NCBI GenBank assembly: GCA_022360905.1
Contig: JAKSBX010000210.1
Location: forward strand, 1-64,000
From: Chromatiales bacterium
Lineage (GTDB): Bacteria > Pseudomonadota > Gammaproteobacteria > Chromatiales > Chromatiaceae
Direction of reading: 5' to 3'
Length of the DNA stretch: 64,000 nucleotides
The notes under the pieces were generated by a model. The model did not search any database. It had not been told where the DNA came from and saw nothing but the letters and a program-made list of their open reading frames with translations. How positions within the stretch are numbered: position 1 is the stretch's first letter; the number at the start of each line of letters is the position of its first letter. The position numbers and the translations under genes were made by a program. This document shows positions 18,014 to 26,067 of this stretch, piece after piece.

Positions 18014-18987
18014 TACTGAATTTTCTTGGCTTTTCTAACCAGCGGATCGGGAAGCTCCAGACCACTCACACTAAGAATCGAGTGATTAACCCAAATCTCC
18101 CACTTTCTATTCGACACGATTGGTATGTCTGTCGGCGCAACACCATCCAAAATGGCTAGCGCAGCCTTAGCCGCCCACTCCCCGTGCTCTTCTGGGATTT
18201 TGGTGAATCCAAGCACGCTATAGGGCATCATCCAGCTATGTGTCGTCAGACTCAGACTCTGGGTGGCGTGTTTCAAGCGATCGACCACTTCAGACTCACG
18301 CCAGTCATTGATCCCGGAATTACTGCCGATGATCACAAAATCGTAATCTTGGGCCTCTTCATAGGCTGCCAGCCACTCGTCTGTCGTCGAGACCAGGCGA
18401 CGATCCAGTAACAGCCCGATGTTCCCGGCCATCTCTTCGAAGCGTGCTGCATTCTTCTTCTCCGTCAGGGTATCCGCTCCCAGATAGACGGCACGTTCCG
18501 CACCGATACGGATACTCCTGGCCTTATTGAACAGCACATCGATTGGTGCAACCTCCACCATTCCCGTGGTATTGCTGTAGGGGAACCCGTAGGCATCCAC
18601 ATTCCAATTGATGCCACAAAATACAAAGGGGATCTCATGATCCTTGAAATAGGGTTGGATGACATATTTCGCCGCATTGTCATCCGCGGTAATCACCACA
18701 TCGGGCTTCCAGGACAAAATCATATCCCTGGCCTCTCTGGCAGCCTGCTGCTTGAATGCTTCATCCTTATGGCGCTTGGTATCCATATCGATCTGCTTCA
18801 ATTCACACTGGGTGCCGATACTCTTTCTCAGCCCCCGCTCCACCCCATCTGACCAGGCATAACCTTGGTGATAGGAGGAAATATAGAGGCACTTGCTACC
18901 GGAGAAAACACCAAACGGGAGGAGAAACAGTGATATTAATAGTGTTATCTGACTTTTTAATCCTAATGTGACACGTACTGGCGACAT
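18013..18987 (-). CDS. Periplasmic substrate-binding protein, ABC_sub_bind family
   Basis: The 324-residue protein has an N-terminal signal sequence and the two-lobed fold of the ABC_sub_bind (PF04392-like) family: CLYISSYHQGYAWSDG, PDVVITADDNAAKYV, PFVFCGINWN and DFVIIGSNSGINDW. No ABC permease or ATPase is nearby. Instead it shares a one-base stop/start overlap with a PAS-GGDEF-EAL gene, so it is likely a ligand-sensing partner rather than a transporter part. A GGATAGGA lies just before the ATG. The ligand is unknown. Confidence 0.8.
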   Translation of the reverse strand: MSPVRVTLGLKSQITLLISLFLLPFGVFSGSKCLYISSYHQGYAWSDGVERGLRKSIGTQCELKQIDMDTKRHKDEAFKQQAAREARDMILSWKPDVVITADDNAAKYVIQPYFKDHEIPFVFCGINWNVDAYGFPYSNTTGMVEVAPIDVLFNKARSIRIGAERAVYLGADTLTEKKNAARFEEMAGNIGLLLDRRLVSTTDEWLAAYEEAQDYDFVIIGSNSGINDWRESEVVDRLKHATQSLSLTTHSWMMPYSVLGFTKIPEEHGEWAAKAALAILDGVAPTDIPIVSNRKWEIWVNHSILSVSGLELPDPLVRKAKKIQ

Positions 18988-19488
18988 GAATCCTATCCCT
19001 CTGCCAAGTCCAAAAGACGTCAGACAAATATATCGGCGAAAATTTGTAAACTTTACAATTAAACACTAAATCTCTTTCTCGTGGATCTGCAAGCCAGTCT
19101 GATTCCCGGGTTGCTTCCGGACAGAAAATCCCCTCCCTATAAAACGAAAAATATATTATTTATCAATAAGATAGAAACAACCGTATCGAAGTGGAATATC
19201 CTTGAGCTTGTACCTTTATAGACAACACCACCAGCTTGACGCTTCACCGCCTGATTAACCCACCCCGATAAAATAAGCACAGTCCACGTCGGCGAAGTTG
19301 GCATCAATCGTCGGAATCAAACAGCCATGTAAGATGCAAGTAACAATATTTGTCGGCTGAAACTCGGCTCATTTCAGCCACTGAACGATCTACCACACAG
19401 CGCTGAAATCGGGCCATTGTCTAAACTATAGGATAGTGATGTTGTATAACGAAAACCGACTCAAGTTCTAACGTAGTTTTTAACGATC
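18988..19488. other. Intergenic region between divergent units
   Basis: This 500-base stretch separates the binding-protein/GGDEF-EAL operon from the plus-strand gene at 19489. It is AT-rich in its first half and must hold both promoters. I see no gene, no clear operator and no terminator. Confidence 0.5.
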
Positions 19489-20373
19489 ATGGATACAGCC
19501 ACCTACAGCCGCCGCTTACTCTCACCTTTTCATGGCGTACAGCAGATCATCGCCGTGAGTGGCGGCATCGCTGAAAGCATGGATGGGCAGGAGTGGAAAC
19601 TCTATGTAGCCCACGACGACATCATCAGTCACACCGGCCTCTCTGAAGTGGTCTATGGCAGCTGGAACGCAAAACGGGGGCTCAGCCGCTCCCGTATTCG
19701 GGGTACCATGCCGAGCAATATCATTGAATCAATCGGTGAGCAGCTGATCGACGCACTGGAACGACACGCGCAGGAGATACCTTTTCCTGCGGCTGACACT
19801 TATGAGTTATGGTTGCTCGATGAAGTCGAAGCCAAACCACTGGTACTACTCGACAGTGCCTTGAGTGAGGAGTCACTCAGCCCCACGGAATATCCCACAT
19901 GGCATCCCGGCGGGATGGCGAGCCAGCACTTTTCATCGGACTCAGGCAGCGTCACCGATGTTAGCAACACCATACATTCAGCGGCCGGAAAGCGACCCTT
20001 CGCCATCTGGATCAAAAGGCATAAACAGGGAAACGGTACCGGCCAGCATGGGGAGCACTTTCCGGTGGAAGCCTTCCCGCAGCTATTGATACGGGATCAC
20101 TGGCAGGATAACCGGCAACATAAACTGGTTGCCGATTTCATCGACTGGCAGGCGCCCTGGTTGCTGCAGTTGAAATTGACCCAGAAGTTACGCAAACAGC
20201 TCGAACAGGCGGCATGGCGCAGGCCACTGGAAACCAGCAGAGTCTATCGTCTGTTCCCGGACATTCTTGACCGGCAAGGTCTCACCGCCACCCGGGTCAA
20301 AGCAAGGCTGATCTCGGATAAACCGCCCCAACAACAGGTCAACGAACCCTTCTATCCCTTCGTTAACGAGTAG
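19489..20373 (+). CDS. Conserved-looking protein of unknown function
   Basis: The 294-residue protein is soluble: it has no signal peptide and no membrane helix. I do not recognise the family. The N-terminal half has a regular alpha/beta look (IIAVSGGIAESMDGQEWKLY, then a charged region), a Ser/Gly-rich middle (about 120-165) looks disordered, and the C-terminal third is rich in Leu, Gln and Arg (WLLQLKLTQKLRKQLEQAAW). Codon use matches its neighbours. It stands alone, convergent with the patatin-like gene and separated from it by an inverted repeat at 20391-20447. Confidence 0.7.
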   Translation: MDTATYSRRLLSPFHGVQQIIAVSGGIAESMDGQEWKLYVAHDDIISHTGLSEVVYGSWNAKRGLSRSRIRGTMPSNIIESIGEQLIDALERHAQEIPFPAADTYELWLLDEVEAKPLVLLDSALSEESLSPTEYPTWHPGGMASQHFSSDSGSVTDVSNTIHSAAGKRPFAIWIKRHKQGNGTGQHGEHFPVEAFPQLLIRDHWQDNRQHKLVADFIDWQAPWLLQLKLTQKLRKQLEQAAWRRPLETSRVYRLFPDILDRQGLTATRVKARLISDKPPQQQVNEPFYPFVNE

Positions 20374-20390
20374 TTCGTCAGCACTTATAG

Positions 20391-20447
20391 CTAGGGCCTG
20401 TTAACACCAATCCAATACGCCCTGTTGGGCACAAAAACAGGCCCTAG
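20391..20447. repeat. Inverted-repeat copy of the dispersed GGGCCTGTT element
   Basis: CTAGGGCCTGTT (20391-20402) and AACAGGCCCTAG (20436-20447) are perfect 12-bp arms around a 33-base centre. The left arm and centre match the repeat at 9786 (AATCC, GCCCTGT). It lies between two convergent genes and could act as a bidirectional terminator. The TAG stop of the patatin-like gene is inside the right arm. Confidence 0.65.
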
Positions 20448-21391
20448 AACAACCGTTCCAGTGCCGGCCTCATGCGCTTCACCTCTCGCAGCCCCTCAGT
20501 GATACCCATTTCAGCTTCATCAAACTCCATTAACCCAAGCTTTGACATTCGTGGCGCCAAGATGACATCCGGTGGATCTCCGGCCATACGGCTACGGGTA
20601 ATTCGATCCTGCATGATATTGATTGAGCTGGCTACCACATCGTAGAGACCAGGGGTTTCCCGCTCCGTACCGAACAATCGTCCGACCAGATCTCGCTTGC
20701 CGCTCTCCAGGGTACTTTTCAGTTGAGCCTTAATCCGATTCAGCAGGTCCCCCTCCTCTACCGTTTCCGCCTGCTTTTTGCTCTGATGAGCATTGCGCTT
20801 TAGATGCTTACCCAATATGTCACCATTGAGATTGACGGCAATCACAATATCCGCCCCCATTGCCCGACACAGAGAGACCGGAACCGGATTGGCCAACCCC
20901 CCATCCACCAACCAGCGCCCATCCAGCAAAACCGGGGTGAACAGACCGGGCAGACTGATCGATGCCCGCACAGCATCCATCACCGGACCGCTACGAAACC
21001 AGACCTCACGTCCGCTTTCGAGCTCAGTCGCCACAATCCCGAGCTGACGTGGAAGTTGCTCAAAGTCCACGGCATCGACATGCTCGGCAACGAACTCGGT
21101 CAGTTTCTCTCCGTGAATGAAACCACCACCATTCAGACTGGGATCAAGAAAACGAATAATCTCCTTCCAGCTCAGAGATCGGGTCCAATCTTCCAGCAGA
21201 TCCAGCTTGTCAGCCGCATAGGCTGCCCCCACCAGCGCACCAATCGAACTGCCACAGACAATTTCAGGCTCAATACCCAGTTCCGCCAACCCCTTGATGA
21301 TTCCGATATGGGACCAACCACGTGCCGCACCACTACCCAGGGCCAAACCGATCTTTACTTGTTTAGCATCTCTTTCCATCATGATGTCCAT
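20444..21391 (-). CDS. Patatin-like phospholipase, RssA family
   Basis: The 315-residue protein has the patatin catalytic dyad in GSSIG (Ser, near residue 50) and VDGGL (Asp), plus the oxyanion-hole glycine loop LALGSGAARGWSH. It resembles the RssA/NTE group of soluble or membrane-associated lipid acyl hydrolases. There is no signal peptide, so it should act in the cytoplasm on membrane lipids or acyl esters. Its start could be either of two ATG codons near 21391 and 21382. It is followed by the inverted repeat at 20391-20447 and preceded on the same strand by the HAD phosphatase gene. Confidence 0.85.
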   Translation of the reverse strand: MDIMMERDAKQVKIGLALGSGAARGWSHIGIIKGLAELGIEPEIVCGSSIGALVGAAYAADKLDLLEDWTRSLSWKEIIRFLDPSLNGGGFIHGEKLTEFVAEHVDAVDFEQLPRQLGIVATELESGREVWFRSGPVMDAVRASISLPGLFTPVLLDGRWLVDGGLANPVPVSLCRAMGADIVIAVNLNGDILGKHLKRNAHQSKKQAETVEEGDLLNRIKAQLKSTLESGKRDLVGRLFGTERETPGLYDVVASSINIMQDRITRSRMAGDPPDVILAPRMSKLGLMEFDEAEMGITEGLREVKRMRPALERLF

Positions 21392-21424
21392 CCTTCACAC
21401 TGATTTACGAGCGGGCTCTGCAGA

Positions 21425-22132
21425 TCACTTATCGCTTCCACCCTGAGGATCCTGCCACAGATCCAAGGCATGCAGTATACGCCGTTTCAGATCCTGCGGC
21501 TGTCGGGATATCAACTCAGCGGGCACCCCGAGCTTGTTTGTCAGCCGTTCAAAACTCTCAAATCCATAAGAGACCATGAATGGATGCATCCCGGTACCGA
21601 TGGCGGCAACATAGTCCCGCTTTTCATCGCCCGAGGCGTAGGCCCGGGCCGGATTGATCTTAAAGCTCTCCCTGACCGCTTTGAAAGCATTGACCTTCTG
21701 CTCCTTTTGCGGGAGATGCACAACAAAATCGAGACCGCTGACATTCACCCCGTTGCGTTGATAGAGCTGTTGCAGGGTCCTTTCAGGTTCCAGCGTGATA
21801 TTGCGGGTAACAACCCCCACCCTGATCCCCGGGTGATCGATGAGCCGATTAAGCAACTCGTCCATGCCTTCATACAAACGAGCCGACTGCCGATAGACCT
21901 GGGTCAGGGTATCCAGTACGGCAATACGCTTTTCCGCATTGAGCTGCTTGCGAAGGTTCTTCGGCAGCTCTTTGATACCGCCAAGATATTTGAAAATATT
22001 TCGCCGCTTTTGGAAACGGACAATATCGCCAATCGACATGTCGTGCGCCTCGAAAGTCTCTGTAATGGCATCAAAGGCATCGATCGTCGTGCCGTCAGCA
22101 TCCATGATCACAAGTCTTTCATTACAGTACAT
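21425..22132 (-). CDS. HAD-superfamily hydrolase
   Basis: The 235-residue protein has HAD motif I as DADGTTID (nucleophile and acid Asp), motif II in VVTRN and motif IV in SGDEKRDYVAA. The helical insert between motifs I and II is a large cap domain, as in phosphoglycolate- or phosphonatase-like members. The substrate cannot be told from sequence. It lies 33 bases upstream of the patatin-like gene on the same strand, so the two may be co-transcribed. Confidence 0.75.
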   Translation of the reverse strand: MYCNERLVIMDADGTTIDAFDAITETFEAHDMSIGDIVRFQKRRNIFKYLGGIKELPKNLRKQLNAEKRIAVLDTLTQVYRQSARLYEGMDELLNRLIDHPGIRVGVVTRNITLEPERTLQQLYQRNGVNVSGLDFVVHLPQKEQKVNAFKAVRESFKINPARAYASGDEKRDYVAAIGTGMHPFMVSYGFESFERLTNKLGVPAELISRQPQDLKRRILHALDLWQDPQGGSDK

Positions 22133-22363
22133 AGAGGCCCCTTATGGTTCATAGACAAATCGGCAACCTGGAATCTCTGTGTCTGGTAACACAAACTCAA
22201 CTGGCTTTACTGCAGGCAGAGCTGGCTCCTTTGGATCGTGCTAACAGACCCCAGCTGAAAATGCTCGGCGCCTATCAACCGATTGAAACGGATTTCTGTG
22301 ACGAACATATGACAGATCAGTGTCAAACAGCAGATGGCAAGCGACTCATGGACAGAGCCGATT

Positions 22364-23236
22364 CTAGTAGTGACGTTCTCTCAAGAGGCGAACCAGACCA
22401 TCACCATAATCGACCACTACACCCTCACGTTCGATATGCTTCAGCAGATAATCTGTACCTCTCAACTTATCCCCTTCACCATATCGACGCATGTTGATCA
22501 GCACAAACCGACGCTCGGGCTCTTTATGGTAGACATGGATACTGATCTTCAGTTGTTGCAGCTCATCCCGTAGCACTTGAGGCAACTCCCAAACCAGCGG
22601 AATACTTTCATCCAGCGGTTCGTCCGCCTCAACCGACCCCATGCTCTGCTGAGGCTCTGGCTGCTGAGGAGCAGACATGACCTGAGGTGCCTCCGGCTCT
22701 GTTGCCGAAGGACTCTTTTCAAGCGTCTTGGGCGGCTGACCAGAAAGCGGATCCAGCTTCGCCAGGGGAGCTGGCATCTGATGCTCCCTTGGTGCTGCAG
22801 ACGGCTCAGCTGTTACGCTTTTTGGCTCACTACGCCTGAGCGGTTGCGGCTGCTCTGGTGGACGACTCAGCTTAGCCTCGGACATCAGTGAGCGCTCACT
22901 TGGCATGCCACTGTTCAGCAACTGGGACTCAAGATCAGACTTTGGTGACTTTGGAGGATTGACCTCCGGGGGGCCGATCCTCTCCGGCACGACTTGAGCT
23001 GCTGATTCCAGCGCTGGCGATACCTCAGCCTGTTGCTGCCCGGAAGAGTCCGTACCCGATTGAGCTTTGTAGAACAGAAAACCCAAAACCCCGCAGACCA
23101 GGAGAACCGCCAAAGCAGCAATCCAGATCCCCCAGCCACGCCTTGCGCCCTCCTCATAACCTTTGGGGATCAGCTCCTGCTCACTTGAGGATCTGTTTTG
23201 TGAGGCCCTTTCCAATGCATCGAGAATCGATGACAT
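22364..23236 (-). CDS. gspB: GspB, type II secretion assembly factor
   Basis: The 290-residue protein starts MSSILDALERASQNR, a GspB hallmark, has one transmembrane helix (about 37-57), a long Pro/Ser/Gln-rich periplasmic linker and a folded C-terminal GspB domain (about 220-290: YGEGDKLRGTDYLL, GVVVDYGDGLVRLL). GspB works with GspA (ExeA) to insert the secretin multimer through peptidoglycan. The ATG directly follows the exeA stop codon with one base between them. No other gsp genes are in this window. Confidence 0.88.
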   Translation of the reverse strand: MSSILDALERASQNRSSSEQELIPKGYEEGARRGWGIWIAALAVLLVCGVLGFLFYKAQSGTDSSGQQQAEVSPALESAAQVVPERIGPPEVNPPKSPKSDLESQLLNSGMPSERSLMSEAKLSRPPEQPQPLRRSEPKSVTAEPSAAPREHQMPAPLAKLDPLSGQPPKTLEKSPSATEPEAPQVMSAPQQPEPQQSMGSVEADEPLDESIPLVWELPQVLRDELQQLKISIHVYHKEPERRFVLINMRRYGEGDKLRGTDYLLKHIEREGVVVDYGDGLVRLLRERHY

Positions 23237-23237
23237 G

Positions 23238-25088
23238 TCAGCCCCCGGACTTCAGCAGGGCCGGTCTTGTCAGGTCAGTCACCGAACCCTTTAGCTGGAT
23301 CAAAGTCTGTTTACCGACAATACCATCCGCCGACAACCCGTTTTCCCGCTGAAACCGTACCACCCGCTGGTGCAGCCGCTGATCGAACCTGGGATTCGTT
23401 ACACTGTAATCACTCTCAATACCTTCAATCTTATCCAGCACCGAGATCAACCAACCCACATCACGCCCTGATTGGCCCAATTGCAGACTGCCCTTGGCTA
23501 ACGGTGGCGGACGCCACAAGATGATGTAACTGCCGGTCCATAAGCGATCCATTTCACCATAGTCGAAGGAGAACTTTCGACCATTCATATCCAGCGTCAC
23601 CGACTGATCACTCATTCCGGTTACGACGACATGGTAACGCTCACCCTGCTCCATCATCAGCTCCAGAATGGCCGGTCGATTATAATACTCCAGGGTTTTC
23701 CAGGAGCCCCGACCAAACAGACAGCTCAGCCCAACCTCCTCTGCCTTGTCGCAGGAAGAGCGCACCTTTCCTCCGCTGGGGTAGATCTCCTGCCAGTAAC
23801 TGAAAAGGGTGGAAAATGCACTGTTTTCATTACCCATCAAGCCACTCAGCCCAGCCGACTTTGCATCGGTTTGTTCGCCGAGCTGCTGCCTGGCATCTTG
23901 CGGCTCAACCATTGCAATCGAGGTAGCCGCCTGATCAGCAGCTTTAAGAGCTTCAGGGCTCAACACATCGGGTACCGTCAATGCCGAACGGGCAGGCTCA
24001 GCGGCGACAGCCTCCTCGACAAGCACGCCAGCGGCGGGTTCAGCTCCACTCAACAGGTCAGGCTGGTTTGTGACTTCATCAAGCTGTTGGGTGGGCTGTT
24101 GCCGTTGTGGTTGTTGTTTTGCTTGTTGCTTCTGCTGCTCCTCAACCAGAGGAGCCTCATGCCGGGGTTCTGCAACCAGCTGAAACAGATCCACTTGGGG
24201 CAGTAGTGCAAGCACCAGCAAGGTTGCGCTGACCCCGGCCAGCATCCAACCCCATGAGGAGAAGCGAGGGGCCAGACCCTCCTCTCCACGCAATTCACTG
24301 GCCACCTGGGACAACATACTGCGGCTGACCTGACCCTGGCGCTTTCCGTACGCAGCCAACATGCCACGACTGCAGAGAATATTGATCAGCCGGGGGATAC
24401 CCCCACTCAGCTTGTAGACTCGTCGAATCGCCCCTTCGGTAAATAGCGGGCGCTCGAGCCCGGCCACCTTCAACCGATGCAAAATGTAGGCTCTGGTTTC
24501 CGTTCGGGAGAGGGGTGTCAGGTGGTAACGTGCCGTCACCCGTTGAGCCAGCTGCCTCAACTCCGGGCGATTTAGCAGGCTTCTCAATTCGGGCTGACCG
24601 ACCAGGATGATCTGCAACAACTTTTCGGAAGAGGTCTCCAGATTGGTCAATAAACGGATCTGTTCCAGGGACTCAAAACTCAGGTTCTGAGCCTCATCGA
24701 TGATCACAACCGTACGTCTACCCTGGGCATGACTCTCCAGCAGATAGGCATTCAGGAAGTCGACAATCTCCTTGATGCTGCTGCAACCCAGAGGATAGAG
24801 CACTCTCAGTTCGTCACAGATGGTAGCCACCAACTCCAGCGGGCTTAATCGGGGATTGAAGACAAACGCCACATCCACCGCCCTCGGCAACTGAGCCAGC
24901 AGTTTCCTGCAGAGCAGCGTCTTGCCGGTCCCCACTTCACCGGTCAGCTGTACGAACCCCCCACCCTGAGTAACACCATACAGCAGATGAGCAAAGCCGT
25001 TGCGATGGCGTTCGCTCAGAAAGAGGTATTTCGGATCCGGGGTAATAGCGAATGGATCTTCAGCGATTCCAAAATAATCCTGGAACAT
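23238..25088 (-). CDS. gspA: ExeA/GspA, AAA ATPase with peptidoglycan-binding domain
   Basis: The 616-residue protein opens with an AAA domain (Walker A GEVGTGKT near residue 50, Walker B VVIIDEAQNL), has one membrane helix (MLAGVSATLLVLALL, about 280-296), a Gln/Ala-rich linker, a globular region that resembles a C39-like peptidase domain, and a C-terminal PG_binding_1 domain (FQRENGLSADGIVGKQTL). This is the architecture of ExeA/GspA, which together with GspB builds the type II secretin across the cell wall. Directly upstream of gspB and translationally close to it. Confidence 0.9.
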   Translation of the reverse strand: MFQDYFGIAEDPFAITPDPKYLFLSERHRNGFAHLLYGVTQGGGFVQLTGEVGTGKTLLCRKLLAQLPRAVDVAFVFNPRLSPLELVATICDELRVLYPLGCSSIKEIVDFLNAYLLESHAQGRRTVVIIDEAQNLSFESLEQIRLLTNLETSSEKLLQIILVGQPELRSLLNRPELRQLAQRVTARYHLTPLSRTETRAYILHRLKVAGLERPLFTEGAIRRVYKLSGGIPRLINILCSRGMLAAYGKRQGQVSRSMLSQVASELRGEEGLAPRFSSWGWMLAGVSATLLVLALLPQVDLFQLVAEPRHEAPLVEEQQKQQAKQQPQRQQPTQQLDEVTNQPDLLSGAEPAAGVLVEEAVAAEPARSALTVPDVLSPEALKAADQAATSIAMVEPQDARQQLGEQTDAKSAGLSGLMGNENSAFSTLFSYWQEIYPSGGKVRSSCDKAEEVGLSCLFGRGSWKTLEYYNRPAILELMMEQGERYHVVVTGMSDQSVTLDMNGRKFSFDYGEMDRLWTGSYIILWRPPPLAKGSLQLGQSGRDVGWLISVLDKIEGIESDYSVTNPRFDQRLHQRVVRFQRENGLSADGIVGKQTLIQLKGSVTDLTRPALLKSGG

Positions 25089-25682
25089 AACAGTAGCTTA
25101 GAGCTCAACGTAATAGATTGACAATCAATGGATTCCCTGGATGACACTTTTAAAGTTACACCTTACTACACAGCTGGGCAGACGACAGCCCATTTGTACA
25201 AACTGCCCAGGCCGAACCATCCGCTGGCGGGGATTCATCGGATCGGTCAATTAGAAAAAATGCCACAGTGTGAACCAGCCGCTACATTTATATTTTCTAG
25301 ACCCCATAAGCTTCTTCTATTCAAATCATATCAGACCAAAAAGCGTGAAGCCGCACACACTTTCAATCAATTCCGAACAAAAAGTGCAATTTTTAACAGC
25401 AATCAATTAAAAAAAACCCGATTTTACTTGTCACAAAAGTAAACAATAATCGCAATTTGCCGATTATTCTATTGAGCCACAAAGGTTGCTACTCATCCAA
25501 CGATTAACCACCTTTAAACTCAACTACTTGAAAGGAAGCCTGAGGCCTTGAACTGTTGCATCAGGCAGAATTTGTTAACTTGTGTCGCATTTACGTCAAA
25601 TAACCTGAATATTAAGTTGTAATTTGTTGTTATTGTGCTAATTTTTTAGTTGTAACCACGCAACACTACAGAGATCGCCGAT
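25089..25682. other. AT-rich intergenic region upstream of gspA
   Basis: Nearly 600 bases contain no supportable gene. AATAATCG (25445-25452) and CGATTATT (25461-25468) form a perfect 8-bp inverted repeat with an 8-base centre. Another weak pair, GCCTGA/TCAGGC, is at about 25537-25565. Promoters for gspA and for the small gene at 25683 must lie here. Confidence 0.5.
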
Positions 25683-25883
25683 ATGACTGGACTCTACAAA
25701 TCAAAAATCTGCCAGGAGTGCCCCCACCTGGTAGTCAGCGGAACCGCATGCGATTGGCAACCCCATGAATGCCCCATCCAGAAAGAGAAGATGCAGCGCC
25801 AGAAAAAGACCAAAGCCAAGGCCTTTCTCCTGACCAACCTGCTGATCGCGGATGACTTCGACGCCGTTCGAAGCTGCAACTGA
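25683..25883 (+). CDS. Small cysteine-rich protein, unknown
   Basis: The 66-residue product has four N-terminal cysteines, C10-x2-C13-x9-C23-x6-C30, with His15 and His28 nearby, then a basic stretch (KEKMQRQKKTKAKAF). This could be a zinc-binding fold or a redox-active small protein. The upstream GAGATCG is a weak ribosome-binding site. A hairpin follows at 25901-25923. No family recognised; a chance frame cannot be excluded. Confidence 0.45.
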   Translation: MTGLYKSKICQECPHLVVSGTACDWQPHECPIQKEKMQRQKKTKAKAFLLTNLLIADDFDAVRSCN

Positions 25884-25900
25884 GGCAACAAAACGATCCT

Positions 25901-25923
25901 GACACTGAAACCAGCTCAGTGTC
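25901..25923 (+). terminator. Hairpin after the small Cys-rich gene
   Basis: GACACTGA and TCAGTGTC pair perfectly with a 7-base loop 17 bases after the stop codon. No T-run follows, so terminator function is uncertain. Confidence 0.4.
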
Positions 25924-26067
25924 GCGCCTGATTCCAGATAGGCATGCTGGCCGCTTCTGACAGAAGATTGGGAGCGAAGGGCATGCCTAGAGCATTAAAA
26001 CCAGGCAGACGTTATCGCTGGGAAGGAGCCGTCAGCAGCTATAAGATAGCGGTGGCTGGCTTACAGC

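Noticed and set aside
22144..22497. A 117-residue plus-strand frame starting next to the HAD gene
   Set aside because: It runs antisense into the end of gspB for more than 130 bases, has no family features and looks like a chance frame. The first half lies in a 231-base gap where I see nothing else.
25128..25442. A 104-residue frame in the AT-rich region upstream of gspA
   Set aside because: No ribosome-binding site and a composition that follows the local base content; no protein-like pattern.
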